Below are positions 24,059 through 36,362 of a stretch of DNA of 64,000 nt, piece after piece. The first letter of the stretch is position 1. Each line of letters begins with the position of its first letter. Position numbers and translations under genes: made by a program. The DNA is from Delphinapterus leucas (taxonomy: Eukaryota; Chordata; Mammalia; Artiodactyla; Monodontidae), in the NCBI RefSeq assembly GCF_002288925.2, contig NW_022098008.1, positions 5,007,399 through 5,071,398 of the forward strand, in the 5' to 3' direction. Below the pieces are notes generated by a model that saw only the letters and a list, made by a program, of their open reading frames with translations, was not told where the DNA came from and ran no database searches.

Positions 24059-24677
24059 GTCGACTAAAAAAAAAAAAAAAGCACAACCTAAAAGGTGTGA
24101 ATTATGCTTTATTCAGGGCATTATTAAGGAAGCAGCCTCTCAGATCTCTCTGAGAAATGGAGTATTTCCTGCCCCGTCAGTAAACAAAGGATGTCACAGT
24201 CATCAGTGATGGTGATGGTGAGCTGGTGAGCCCTGAGGGAACTCAGGAAGGAAACAAAGAATACCTGCCACCCAGCAGCCATCAGACTGCAGCCACTCCC
24301 CACGGTGAGCCCTGAGGGAACTCAAGATGTGAAAATATGGGATACTGGCCCCAGAGAGCTGAGGTGCATATCAAAGGAATGATTTCAGCCAGCCCAGACT
24401 CTTGCATCCTCCCATGCATAGAAAAGTGCTAAATTCCTTAACTTGGGATGCCTGGTTTTCCTTCATTAACAATAATCTTTTGATCTTCCCAACTACCTAA
24501 CCCTTTGTTGCAAAACTCCTATATAACCATGCTCCCCCCGCCTCTTCCTCCCAGCAGTTTTCTCAGGGTTACTTGAGATGCTGCCTCCTGAGCTTGAAAT
24601 CCTAAAAATTCCCACCAAATAAAACATAACTCTCAACTTTTAGGTTGTGCATTTTTTTTGTTTGTTTTTCAGTCGAC
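24059..24677. mobile_element. Retroviral-type LTR segments in inverted (tail-out) arrangement
   Basis: The right part (about 24300-24677, plus) has the layout of an LTR: a TATA box TATATAA at 24520-24526, an AATAAA signal at 24618-24623, then 'ggttgtgcatttttt' and a terminal GTCGAC at 24672-24677. It resembles ruminant/cetacean ERV LTRs. The left part (about 24059-24130, minus) is the same 3' end in reverse: GTCGAC at 24059-24064, 'gcacaacctaaaagg', and TTTATT (reverse AATAAA) at 24108-24113. The first and last roughly 65-100 bases are inverted copies. A 20-plus base direct repeat with core 'tgagccctgagggaactca' (about 24225 and 24304) lies between. No viral coding region is present. Confidence 0.7.
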
Positions 24678-26589
24678 AGCTCTGAGGGACTGTTCCAAAG
24701 AGGTAAGGGAGAAGCCAGGATACATAGGAGTTTTTGCTGAAAAAAAAAAAAAAATTGTGTACTTGAACATCAAAAGATTACTGCTAATCACAAAAACAGA
24801 TAAGTCAAGTTAATGACGTTAGTGCTTTTCTATGTGTGGAAAGATGCGAGAGTCTGGGCTTATTGAAATTATTCCTTTGATATGAATCTTAACTGTCTAG
24901 GGCTGGTATCCTGTTTTTTTTCTCCATCCTGACTAGATTTATGGCTGCAACATCTTTTTGTTTACTGTAATGGCCACAGCAGAATAGCAAAGAAGAAGTT
25001 AAAATGGGTATTTAATCATGGACAGTAAACATCTGAGCACATTTGAGAAATCCCAACACACAGTCAACCTTCTCCAGGCTAATGCCCATCACATGGGTTC
25101 ACCTGACTGACACCCCTGTCCCTCCCCCAGCCTCAGCCAGGACTGGTCCAGGAGCACCTGGACCACCCCACCCCTCCCTCGCCAAGGCCTTCACCTCTTT
25201 ATACTGAACCACCGTGTTCTGTGCTCTGCAGTTCCTGTGTTGCCAGCTCCCGGATACAATAGGGAGTCCATGAACGTGCTATCAATAGTCATAATTATTT
25301 TCAAACAGCTCTGCAAGGGAGGACTTTAAATCACCATGGTGTCATCCTAGGAAAGGAAATTTGTCACTGAATAACAAACTCGTGTGCAGTGGCGTTTCAG
25401 TGGAGCCTACTGTTTCATTATTCACGCTTACTTCCTCATTGTCACTCCCAACCCCCAGGACTGGCTCACACTCCCTGAGAGAGCTTCACTTTAACTTGAG
25501 TCCCCCAGTAACTTAGAAACAGTGAGGCCCTTGAGGGCTACTCCTGGGCTCTGTACTATCTGTAGTGAATGGAGCAGAGAAATTGGAATCACCTTGAAGA
25601 GCAGAAGCTGCCAGGCCAGGAGCCTGCCGGAGCTGACCCAGCAGATGTACGAAGGAGCACAGCACGCCAACCAGAAGGGAGTTGGGAAAGAAGCAGAGGG
25701 AAAGAGACCCAGAGGGAAACTGGCCGCGGCAGCGAAGGCCATGGCAGGGTGTTTCGCCTCCCTCCCCCTGGTGCCAAGCCTGGCACCATTAAACCACTCA
25801 ACTCAACCAGCTTCGATCCCACTGCCTGCAGATAGAAAGTGTCCTGCTCTCAGCAACCTCAAACCACCCATGCACTGCACCAGCTATGCCAGAGTTCTCA
25901 CTGTAAATGAAACAAATCAGCCTATTAGATTTATACATCAGTCTTGCTAGCTTGGCTAATGTGAGTCTACCTCTAAAAGATGGAGCCACTCTGCCTGGCT
26001 GACCAAGCCGCTTGCCTGATCCTGGGAGGCTTCTTGGGAGACGGAATACCTGGCCAAGAGAAAGGTGGGTCAGCCATGCCCCATGTGACCGCAGGGGCAA
26101 GGGCAGGGGTTTTGTCCTTGAGATGCCTACCACAGTTCTCTCTCAGGCATCAGACAAGAAGACATATAATGAACAAGTCTTCACCCTCTGGATGGTAAAT
26201 GGGCCAAGGATGCTTCTGCCTACTAAGCTCCTTCCTTCTCCCTGAAACAGCCCCCACCATAACTGCCCAGAAAGTCCAAGCCTCTGGAGATGCCATTCAA
26301 AAGGAAGGGTGAAAGACATAAGGTCTTAAAGTAGAACAAAGCCCCCCGACTTATTCCTTCCGGAACAAGGTTTTATCAAATGGCCAAATTCACAGCCTTG
26401 CCAAATCCCAGTAAGAGACAGATCTGAACTGACGACACACGTGGATCACCACGTTCTTCAGGAGCGGCAGGCCCAGGAGTTGTCTTCATCGGGGTGATTC
26501 AGACCCTTTAGTATCTGTGATTACTGCAGAAACCTGAGGTTATGAAAAAAGTGAGGACAAATGAAACTGTGATATTTTCTTTTAATAAA
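24678..26589. other. Unassigned unique sequence
   Basis: No repeat or exon recognised. A 142-codon plus-strand frame (25522-25950) overlaps frames on the minus strand and has no domain. Confidence 0.5.
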
Positions 26590-27020
26590 CCATACCATGT
26601 GTTACCCATAGTTTGGAGAAATAGGCAGGCGGATAAGAATATAAATTTTTGCAAGTGATATAAGTACAACTTAACAATATCTATTAAACTGTTAAAAGCA
26701 TGTGTCTTTTGAGCCAGTCCTTCTGCCTCTAGGAATTTTTTTGGAGACATTTTCAAATTCCACAGGGAAACAGATCACTTTAGCACATTGTTTATAATAA
26801 GGAAAAGCACAAACTGGAAACAACCAAAATACACAATAATTAAATAAGCTTTGGTGCATCTAGGCAATGGAATCTTACGCAGCTTTTGAAAGGGGTAGGA
26901 AATGCCCTACATACCGGCAGGAAAAGATACCCCAGGGGTATTGCTAAGTGACCAGGTGCAAGTTGCACAAGCTGGGTGTATAGTACACATATGCTGCTGC
27001 ATGCATACAGCATTCGGGTT
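26590..27020 (+). mobile_element. Old L1 (L1ME/L1M-type) 3' region
   Basis: Characteristic words occur in order: 'ccttctgcctctaggaattt', 'cacattgtttataataagga', 'aaactggaaacaaccaaaat', 'gcaatggaatcttacgcagc' and 'aagttgcacaagctgggtgta'. These match the ORF2 terminus and 3' UTR of old mammalian L1 copies, heavily diverged. Confidence 0.75.
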
Positions 27021-27304
27021 TGAGCCACTCTCCTTAGAAGTTGTCTCTGAGGAGTGGCGCTGCAGGCCACCGTGTGCCGCTCGGCAGGCTCAGGTCTGTG
27101 GATCCGCAGGCACAAGCATAGCCCTACGTCCCCAGGACACAGAGAGGCTCGTGTGAGCTCATGTACATGAAGCATGTAAAACAATGTTTGCACTTAGTAA
27201 GCAGGATGGGAGTGTTTGCAATTCTCAGTTATTACTGTTAGAAAACATATTCCATGATTTTGAACTACGTTTATAACAAGAAACAAGTTAATTCTAAACT
27301 GACT

Positions 27305-27313
27305 CGTGTGTGT

Positions 27314-27356
<43 letters not shown>
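27305..27356. repeat. (TG)n microsatellite
   Basis: About 25 TG units with one interruption ('tatg') near the start. Confidence 0.98.
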
Positions 27357-27357
<1 letters not shown>

Positions 27358-27504
27358 TATGGGTCGGGGGAGGTGGCGTAGTAGTAATGACTTCATGACT
27401 AACAAAAATTCCAAGAAGAGATAGGTTATTGTGGAATAAAAACATTCAGGAAAAATATATTGGGGAGCAAGTATTTAAATTGCTTTAGCAAAGGTTTAGA
27501 TTGT

Positions 27505-27536
27505 GTGTGGGGTGGGGTGGGGGGTGGGAGGGGAGA
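27505..27536 (+). repeat. G-run tract
   Basis: Four or more G-runs ('ggggtggggtggggggtggg') within about 30 bases, so a quadruplex could form. Confidence 0.7.
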
Positions 27537-28799
27537 AGGCAGTTTCAATGAAGGCATGTTCTTGACCAGGAAGAAAAAGCAACAAGCTGATACAAGAATC
27601 AACCAGGTTTGAGCAACACCGAAGGTCCTCACCAGTTCATCGTTCCCTGGGCTTATGAGGGTGCTGAGGGGCTGAAGCTGGTTTCCCCTTTCGCACGAGA
27701 CTCGCTCAGCCTGGAGCCGGGAACACTCTACGGCAGACAGAACACCCCTTCTGGCTCAAGCAATGTCCTCTTTCCCACTTGTGCTTCACCTCCTCACAAC
27801 AGTCTAACTCATCACTCCTGGTCCAGAAAGGCTTGTCCTGGTCCCTCCTGACTAGTGCAAGGGAGAAGGGAGGGGGGAAGCCGTGGTGGGTTCAGCACAC
27901 CGTCAACCCCTCTCTCACCTCCGCCACGGCTGGAACCCTCACGTGAGGTGTTCACAAGCCAAACATCTTGGTGTTCTTATGCTATTAAAAAAATAAATTA
28001 AGACTCCAATTAGGAATCCAATTTTTTAATTCACAAAATGATGACATGAGCGTTGGTTGTTTAAATCAAATCCCAAAATATGAAACCTATGTTGTCCCCC
28101 TAAGGGAGAGAAGAGATCTGGGGTCTCCCAAAGGAAGTCCCCCTTTACCTGCTGTGTGGCTGCCTTAGAGAAATCACAACCCCTGACTTGGGTTTAAGAT
28201 GAAAACTCCCAAGCCAAGAAGGATTGCAGACTCAGGGGCAGTAGGGAGGTTTAGGGGTAACTTCACAGATTTTCAAGATGGTGTCCAAACAGCAAACAAA
28301 AAAGGCCTTTTTGCTTTTATCTAAATCATGCCACTGAGCAGGACAGGCTGTTTCTCTGCCCCAGGAAATGGAGACCAGGTTACCACCTGCACATCCCTTT
28401 CCGTGGTGCCCCCCATAGAGCTCTCGGCCCAGATCTTAATTCAACTACAGAAATTCTGGGGGACACTATAGCCTGTGTGTCTTTATTTTTGTTTTCCCAC
28501 TGTCCTTTGCCTCTGGGTCTAATTTGCATTTTGCCTGGCCATTGTGTATCTCTTATTTCTATTACTTTTTAAAAATTGTCCATGTTTCTGAAAACTGTTT
28601 CAAATCATTTTTTCAGTCATGCATTTCCGGCTTCCTCCGTAAAGACTGTCTTCCCCACATTTTCACAGGTTTCTCCCCCCTTCCCAACCCACACAGATGT
28701 CTCAGCGGGCTTCCCTCTGGGTGCACCTGATCTTGGCAGCCCTCGGGGGTTCTTACTACACCAAGGAATGAGTGTGGCTCCTTGTCCCTTCTTGCAAGA
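27537..28799. other. Unassigned unique sequence
   Basis: No gene, RNA or repeat family is recognised with confidence. Confidence 0.5.
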
Positions 28800-29060
28800 C
28801 GGGAAATGTGATCATGAGGAAGGACAGCGCCTGACACAGAGCGGGCTCTCACTACAGTCATCATAATAATGATATTGATAGAGATAATAATAACAATAAT
28901 AGCAGGCACTCTGAATTTGAGTAGCACTTCATAGCTTTTGGAGTGCTTTCACATGCATTTGCTGCTTCCTTCCATGCCTCCAATAACCCTGCAAATACAC
29001 AGGTAATCACTACTGTGGCCACATCTTTAAAAGTTCCTGTGATGGTAAATCAAGATTCAA
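28800..29060 (-). mobile_element. MIR SINE remnants
   Basis: 'ataatagcaggcactctgaa' followed by 'gcacttcatagcttttggagtgctttcacatgcatt' and 'caataaccctgcaaatacac' match reversed MIR. A short stretch at 28825-28870 ('gcgcctgacacagagcgggctctcac') resembles a plus-strand MIR 3' end next to it. Confidence 0.6.
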
Positions 29061-29822
29061 GGGTGCAGGGAAACGGAAACTTTATCAGCGCATAGAAGGA
29101 GGCTTTTGTAACCCTCCTGCTGGCTCATTCCAGGAAGAATAGTCACCTCTGTTATGGCAGGGACCCCTGAGTGCAAGGACAGTGATCCGGCCTCCCACCC
29201 CTTTGGTCCAAAACTGTCACGGGGTGCTAGGTAAGCAACGTGGTAACTATCAACAATGTGAGGCTTTGTAGGCTCCAGACTGCCAGGGAACAAGTGACCT
29301 TCTAAGGCTGTGTCACAATCTCATTTCTTTTTCTTCTCACTGGAATTTTAATCAGTCTGAGCATAGTTAATGATTCTTTCCTATCCATCTGATTAAAACA
29401 CGAAGTCACTGAGGCAGCTGCAAATCGGATTTTTTTTTCCTTGGCCCTTAATGCGCTGCAGTAATGAAATCCATGACTTCCGACCTCCTCTATTGAAGAA
29501 CCGACATGTACAGTATGAAGGCCAGGAAAGTTCATTTGTCTCCCGGCTGATTCTTCTTCCTGAGGAAGGCACTCTCGGAGCCGTGCCTCTCCAGAGCAGA
29601 GCACCTATGTGGGAGAGCTAACGATTGAAAGCCATTTCTTTAAAAGCAGCTGCAGTTTTTATTACTTGGATGAAATCATATCCCACATACTAATTTAATA
29701 AACTCCTTGAAGCTTACACAGAGTCCTTTCCTGGAAAAAGATGTGTTTATATCCCACTAGTCAGTGCGCTGAAACATTTCCATTTACAACCCAAGGGAGA
29801 AAGAATAGCGAAGATTAAAAAC
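29061..29822. other. Unassigned unique sequence
   Basis: No gene or repeat recognised. Confidence 0.5.
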
Positions 29823-29830
29823 AAGGCAAA

Positions 29831-30032
29831 AGGGTTTCCCTGGTGGCGCAGTGGTTGAGAGTCCGCCTGCCGATGCGGGGGACACGGGTTCGTGCCCCGG
29901 TCCGCGAAGATCCCACATGCCGCGGAGCGGCTGGGCCCGTGAGCCATGGCCGCTGAGCCTGCGCGTCCGGAGCCTGTGCTCCGCAACGGGAGAGGCCACA
30001 ACAGTGAGAGGCCCGCGTACTGCAAAAAAAAA
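29831..30032 (+). mobile_element. CHR SINE (cetacean, tRNA-derived)
   Basis: This is a near-intact tRNA-derived SINE of the cetacean/hippo CHR type. A Pol III A box (tggcgcagtgg) lies at 29844-29854 and a B box (ggttcgtgcc) at 29887-29896. They are followed by the characteristic CpG-rich body ('atgccgcggagcggctgggc', 'gagcctgtgctccgcaacgg') and a short A-tail at 30023-30032. Flanking copies of 'aaggcaaa' at 29823-29830 and 30033-30040 form a target-site duplication, so this is a standard L1-mobilised insertion. Overlapping open frames here are artefacts of the SINE. The many retained CpGs suggest a relatively young copy. This element is the main evidence for a cetacean source. Confidence 0.96.
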
Positions 30033-30040
30033 AAGGCAAA

Positions 30041-31056
30041 GCTACTCCAATTCGTATTCCGATTAAACTTTACAGATCCTGATCATCACAAAATCAGGTT
30101 GTGAAAATTAAATAGCAAGGTAGCATCCAAGCCCTCGTCACTCAAACATGTAAAGAAAGCATCCTTGGTCGGGCCTGTCTGATGATGCCCTCCTGTCCTG
30201 CATCTCATTGCCTTGGTCCCAAGATCACCAACTCTGAGCAAAGACCGTCGTGTCAGAGCTCAGCATTGAAACAGCTATCGGCGTTGGCCCAGAGTAGTTG
30301 CTTCCAGGTGGGCGGAAGAGCGAGGTCCACCTTTCCCACCCCTTCTCTTTTTCAAGAGAAAATAAATCAGGTGACACAGAATTGGAGAGGAACAAACTGT
30401 TGCAGTAGACTTCACCTCAGCAATATACAGAAAATCCTCATTATAAGAGGGTCATGTGAGCTCACATGCCTGGTTTTATATTTATTCATTCAACAAAAAT
30501 GTATTGTTTTCTTTATATATCATGCACTGAAGATGCATCCTTTAAAAAAATTGTTAAGGCTGTGCTCTCACAGACTTTCCATGTATTATAAAACTATGCT
30601 TTATAATCTTAAAAATGACCCAGTAGTTTTATTACATTTGATCCTGGGGAAGGATAACCCACCACACCCTCCCAGACCACGAAACCTCACCACCATGTGG
30701 TGGACAGATCCCCACCCCATTACAAGTGCTCCCAGGCTAAAAGCACTAGTATCACAGTATCTTATCTCTGCATTCCAAACCAGCAGAAGGTGCTGAGCTA
30801 CACACAGACATAACTTAGAAGTGAGGGAAATCAGTGTCCAGGGGAATCCTCAGGAGAAGGGAATCCATGGATAAATGTTGAGTATCACAGTCGTCCAGTA
30901 AAACAGCTCTGGAATGTGATGTCTAAGGTCTGCAGTGGATTGAAGTCTAACCTTTCTCAATGGTAACCCACACAGTAAGGAAACCATTACTGAAGTTTCT
31001 CCTTTCCCTGAAACACATTCTCACTCCCTCACGCCTGTTTTGCTGAGACGGTCCCC
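30041..31056. other. Unassigned sequence with a possible L2 fragment
   Basis: A plus-strand frame of 204 codons (30182-30796) has no domain and crosses an L2-like 'tattcattcaacaaaaatgtatt' patch at about 30480-30545. I treat it as a chance frame. The rest is unassigned. Confidence 0.5.
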
Positions 31057-31510
31057 TGTATTAGTCTGGGTTCTCCAGAGAAACCAAACCAATATAATGA
31101 GATAGACATAGATATAGACATAGACATAGAGATTGATTTATTATAAAAATTGGCTCATGCGATTATGGAGGCTGAGAAATCCCATGATCTGTAGTTGACA
31201 AGCTGGAGCCACCAGGAAAACGTGTGGTGTAGTTTCAGTCCAAGTTGAAGACGTGAGAGAAAGAAAAGCTGATGACGTATATTCCAATCCCAGGGCAGGA
31301 GAAGATCAGTGTACATCTGAAACTGTCAGGCAGGTGACTCTCCCTCTTTACTGAACGGTTTTGTGAGACTCAGGCTTTCAGGTGATTGGATGACAGCCAT
31401 TCACATTAGGGAGGGCAATCTGCTTTACTCGGTCTACCTATTCCAATATTAATCTCATCCACAAACACCCTCACAGACACAGTCAGAGCAATGCTTGACT
31501 GAACGTCTTG
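31057..31510 (-). mobile_element. ERVL-type solo LTR (MLT2-like)
   Basis: Reverse-oriented LTR beginning TGTATTAGTCTGGGTTCTCC. It continues with 'agagaaaccaaaccaatata', an (atagac)n-like stretch, 'ttattataaaaattggctca', 'gagggcaatctgctttactc' and 'ccacaaacaccctcacagac'. This word order is that of the MLT2/ERVL LTR group. No internal region is attached. Its far boundary is uncertain by some 40 bases. Confidence 0.8.
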
Positions 31511-32850
31511 GCATCCCATGGTCAAGGGAATGGTAGGGAATCATATTTAGACCATGTGCCCTTAAGTTTCCATATTAGATTTTAAGGAGAAAATGTAATT
31601 AATTCAAATGACAACACTACATACTGAAGGGTCAACAGCAAGAATTATGGGGCAAAACCTATATTAATAAAGATGAGACTGAATTAATAGTAGTTTATCA
31701 TTAAAGTCAAGAAGAACAGCCAGTAAAAACATTGAGAAAGTCAAGAGACATGGAAGAATGTAGCATCCACCTTTCAACACGTTTTGTCTGCAGTGGGAGC
31801 TTGACCGTGGTGTCTGCGGAGCAGCCAGACTTCTCAGGAGAACCTGACTTAATCCTCAGTGAACTAGGCTGAAGTGTCAGTGTTTGGTTAAAATTTGCTA
31901 GTTGACTCCTTTTTGGCCTTTAGAACGGAAATCAGCCAGATGCCTGCGCCCATGTCATTGCTGGCTCCCTGAACTTGGGACTGCTCGACAGTCACATGAT
32001 CCATAGGCTACCATCATGTCCAGTCAGCAAAAAGATGACAGCAATGTGGACCAATCATGTCACTTGGGTTTATCGTCCTTGTCTGAATATTGAGTATCAA
32101 AATCATGCATTAAAGATATAAGTTGGAGTAAAAATCCCTTATTTTTTTATATGTTAGCATTCTGTCAATCAGTTGAAGTGTAAATTTACATTTATTATCA
32201 CAAAATATAATGCTGGCAACATAACGTTCGGTAGCTGGGCCACCAAACCACCTTTACCACAGTGGCCACGGTCTCAGCACCTCACGCTGGTCACACGTAA
32301 GCTCTAACATCTTCAGCAGAAAGCAAGCGAATATTTTACATCACAAATGTACACAGTAGGGTGATCACAAAAGCAGTCTATCAGACTTAAAATCTGACCA
32401 CCAGAAAGGAATAATGATCATTTTTAACAAAATTGAGATTTAATCTTATATCCTAGAAATCTGTTACGTGATGGCAATACTCAGCTGATTGTTGAGTTTC
32501 AACATTTGGTGTGTTGTTACTCAGTGCATCTCTGGTTTAAACGCCAGATTTTATTGACCCTTAAAAACTTAATAAGGTACTAGTAAGTAGTTCTTAACCA
32601 CATGTTAAAATAAAATCTATTGAATTACTTTCTTTTCATCTATAGCAGCAAAGAAATGTCTTGTTGGGGGTGGGTGTACAGCTCATGAGGTGTCTTAACA
32701 TGCCACCCCTGGACCCTGGACCAGATCCTGAGCATCATTGCCTTCCAGACTTGCCCAGGTAACATGACACTCATCTGCCCTTTGTTCTAAGGATGTCCTT
32801 TCTTCTCAAGGATGTTTAAGTAGTGAATACTTACTTGTACATTGCATAGA
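31511..32850. other. Unassigned AT-rich sequence
   Basis: No gene or repeat recognised in about 1.3 kb. Confidence 0.5.
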
Positions 32851-33066
32851 GCAGTGGTTCTCAGTCAGGGGCAATTTTGCCCCTCGGCGGACATTTGGCA
32901 ATGTCTGGAGACATTTTTTTCTTTTCATAATTGGGGTGCGGATGCCAACAGCACCTGGTGAGTAGAGACCAGGATGCTGCCAAACGTCCTGCAGTGCACA
33001 GGAAAGTCCCTAACAATAAAGAATTATTCGGCCCCAAATGTCCCTGGTGCCTAGCTTGAGAAACCC
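32851..33066 (+). mobile_element. MER5A hAT-Charlie MITE
   Basis: Near full-length copy. The 5' end 'cagtggttctcagtcagggg' is followed by 'acatttggcaatgtctggag', 'aggatgctgccaaacgtcct', 'acaataaagaattattcggc' and the 3' end 'cttgagaaaccctct'. The terminal inverted repeats are 'ggttctca' and 'tgagaaacc'. It has no transposase. Confidence 0.95.
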
Positions 33067-34283
33067 TCTGTACAAACAGTCCCTCCCTCCAGAGAAAAGG
33101 ACAGACATGCTCACTGACCGTAACTAAAAGATTCAGGTCCCCTGAGCTCAAGTTTCTTCAGCTATAATACACCTACTGTGTGCAGAGGTATCCATACAGG
33201 CCCACATGACAAGGAGACCTGCTCTGCTGTGTTCAATGAACTCCTTTGTCTCTGAGTGCTGTGTCTTCTACCAGCCTCTAGGGAACTGACGGCTAACGTG
33301 TGAGCTTGGCAGAAGGGCAAATAGCGATGTGGCGAAACTCACATCCTTCACAGTCCTGACACCCTTCCAGGGACAGCTGTTGCCTTTTGGATCAAATCTG
33401 TAGAGGTCTGACACTTGGGATGCTTAGATGTGCTAGAAGAGCAACTGTAGAACAAACAGGCTGCCTGCAGTGTCAGGGGAGCAAGAGAAGAGCTTTGTAC
33501 CCAGCGTGTCTCCACCCTGCCTCACATACGTTTGCTAGCGAAGCAGGGGGAGGCAAGCTTTTAGAGCCAAGGAGCAGTCCCAGGAGCAGGACGTATTCTG
33601 TCACAGCTCACCGCAAAGCTAATAAGCAGCGAGACAAAGCTGAGGCTGGGGCTGCCAGGTATGACTCTACCAGGCTCTGGAGTCCATCAAAGCAATTCAG
33701 TAACTCAATGTCATAGTCCTGGTTTCAACTCATTTTTCCAACAAGCGTCTGTTCCTACTTGATTTGCACTGATCAAGGCAAGCTGCAGCATCCATCCCCC
33801 CGGCAGCAGCAGCTGAAGGAGGGACCCACACAGAAAGGAAGGTGGGAGTGAGAAGGAGGGAAACCAGACTCTGGATCCTCGTCAGAAGGTCAGGCACTGG
33901 AAATGTTTTCAGAGTCCAGGAATGCCCATCTGTGATTTCCAGAGCAAAGTTCACTGGAGCCATTGCTTGATGACCCCCCAAGTCAGGGTACTCACATCTC
34001 ACTCACTGACTCCCAAATGGACCATCTCTGACGCACAGTCCTAAGTGTAGTCATGGCATTGTGTCCAAATCTCCTCCCGGTCCGTTTCCACTCATTGGCC
34101 CTGAGTGACCAGCCAGGAGTCAAGGTCCTATGCACTAAGTTTCAAGTTCAGGTGCAAGTTCCAATCCTTGGGTAAGATAAAATGTGAATTAAGTTCTAGA
34201 GTTTATAATCCAGCCTTGTGGCTGGAAGGAAAGATAATAATTTGAAGACTGCTTGAGTGCTCTAAGGGAATCCAGGATACATT
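33067..34283. other. Unassigned unique sequence
   Basis: No gene or repeat recognised; open frames are short. Confidence 0.5.
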
Positions 34284-34446
34284 CTAGAGCAAGGGTTGGC
34301 AAACTATGGCAACCCACTCGCCTTCCCACTGTCTGTGGCTGCTTTCATGCCACGGTAGCAGAGCTGAGTAGTTGTAACAGAGACCAGATGGCCAGCAAAG
34401 CTAAAAATATTTACTATCTGGCCCTTTACAGAAAAAGACTTACAAA
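34284..34446 (-). mobile_element. hAT-Charlie MITE (MER1-like), partial
   Basis: The copy runs 'gcaagggttggcaaactatgg', 'ctgtggctgctttcatgcca', 'gctgagtagttgtaacagag', then 'aaatatttactatctggccctttacagaaaaag'. These are the words of a common hAT-type MITE in reverse. The family name is from memory and uncertain; the hAT-type wording is clear. Confidence 0.7.
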
Positions 34447-36362
34447 TTCCGGAACCCTTGGGTTCACGGAGGAGAAAAGGTTCACCTAAGGCTGCACATG
34501 GGTGGGTACATAAAAGGCATGAGTTGGTGCAGAGATACCAAAGCCCCCTCATCACAGTGGTGATGGACATCTTCCAAGTCTTAGGGAGAATTTGGCCAGC
34601 AGAACCAAGCTCTGAGGCAATGAGACACAGGGGATAAAATCTTTGAAGAAGGGGCTGGTGGAGGGACGGGTCAATCAAGTTAGGGTCCTCCCAACAGAGG
34701 GGATGCAGCACTGTGCCTGGGTGACATAGAAAGGAGGGAGAGAGCAACTAGGAGAGCCATATAGAAGGCCAAAGAGAAGATAAAAATAAATCTGAGCTTC
34801 TCTGTGATTTTTTGAAATTTAATAACATCTCAGATCCTAAAGATCGGGGTTTCCCAACTGATACCCATGAGGCCCTAGTCTTTCAAGTTTCTCACAGAAA
34901 TTGGTCATGGAAGTTTGGAACACTGTGAACATGGTACACCTCCTGGAGAGTCCCACTGAATTTTAAAGGCTCTGACAAATCCTGCAGCAAAGAGATCTGC
35001 TGAGCTCGGGGTTTCCCAAATAAATTTGTCCACAAGACCTTTCTACCTGGTAACTGCCATCTGTACTCCAGCACTGGTATTCCTGAGATTGCCTCTGGGG
35101 AATGTTGCATTCCAGCCCAACCCCAAACTCTGCAGGTCAGACAAATCTCCTCACACTTCGTACCTCATTGTTCACATCACACAGCCATTCCCAGACGAGA
35201 AGGGTCCCATCCATAGGGTAGGAGAATCCGGCACTGACTGGCACAGATGAGCCCCTCCCACTGCAGAAAGGATTACGATGGTGCTTTGAACTCAAAATCT
35301 TTGGGAAGATGGTGAACCAGATTGTTTAGGAAACGCTTAACCATCCACCTGTGACAATGGCAGGCAGGTTCTCCTCTCTCCCAGGATCGGATTCTGCTAT
35401 AAGACACTGACCCAGGACTACTATTGATCACCTTGACACTGGCTGAGGAAGATGGAGAGGGCGAGCTGGGAGTGGACAGACAGTAAGACCCATGCTTATC
35501 TCCTTCTGCCAAGAATGAGTGGCCTTCCAGCTCATAAGGATACTGGCTCCCATATTTTTCCTTATCAGACATCTGATTCCCAGTGTGTCTGCTCCACCCA
35601 CCCCAGCTGAGATTTGTGTCACAGCCTGATTGGGACAAGGTGCTCACAGTTGAAACCTTTCAAAGCCAAGCATGGAATGAGCCCTCCAGCAGAGGGGCCA
35701 CTGTGCATTTCCCATCATCAGACCCAGTGTTCCTTTTTATTAGGCCCCTTTTAAGAATAAATGTTGCAAAACAAGCGGCTTAAAACCTATGTTTTGTGGA
35801 AGGACCTGCCCTTCTTTGATATTCACTTACCTTTGGAAAGTGAATTTTTTATTCCACCTCTAGGTCACTTCCGTAAAAATATTTTTATTCTTGTTTCCTT
35901 TTGTTGAACTGTGATACATGCAGATTATTTTTTTTAAGTCTGAACTGTATGAAAGATTCTCTTTCTCCCCTCCCCGAACTGTAGGCCTCCCTTTCCTCTC
36001 ATCTGAGACAGTGACTCTCACCGAGTTCTCATCTGTCTAGGTCACTTCTGGAATCACAGCAAAGCAAACAAACAGAAATCAATCATCTCCTGTGGGTGGA
36101 GAGGGAGGTTAGGGAAGAAAAAAGGAACGAGTCCAAGTCGAGGAAGGCTCTCTGTCGCGGGCATCACTAGATACTTTGCACTCATCCTCAAACGTTAACA
36201 TGAGAAGGACACTGTTTTCTTCACAGATAAGGAGCCTGAGGCTCTAACCTCGGGCCGTATCTGACTACCAAGGGCAGGAAACCTTCACTCCGGTAATGAA
36301 AGATCTGGAAATAACTGCGGCTTATATCATTCAATGTCATAATCCTTGTTCACAAATCGGAT
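34447..36362. other. Unassigned unique sequence
   Basis: No gene is recognised. A short reversed MIR remnant ('ttcttcacagataaggagcctgaggctc') is visible at about 36215-36245. Confidence 0.5.

Noticed and set aside
24059..24677. Intact endogenous retrovirus
   Set aside because: Only LTR-type ends and no gag, pol or env coding sequence are visible between or beside them.
29831..29905. tRNA gene
   Set aside because: A and B boxes are present but belong to the SINE head; the cloverleaf is not intact and the body and A-tail are those of a CHR SINE.
29747..30066. Several 60-92 codon frames over the CHR SINE
   Set aside because: Translations of a tRNA-derived SINE, which is not protein-coding.
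30182..30796. 204-codon plus-strand open frame, the longest outside repeats
   Set aside because: No domain or signal sequence, crosses an L2-like patch, has no start or splice context, and a frame of this length can occur by chance in 64 kb.
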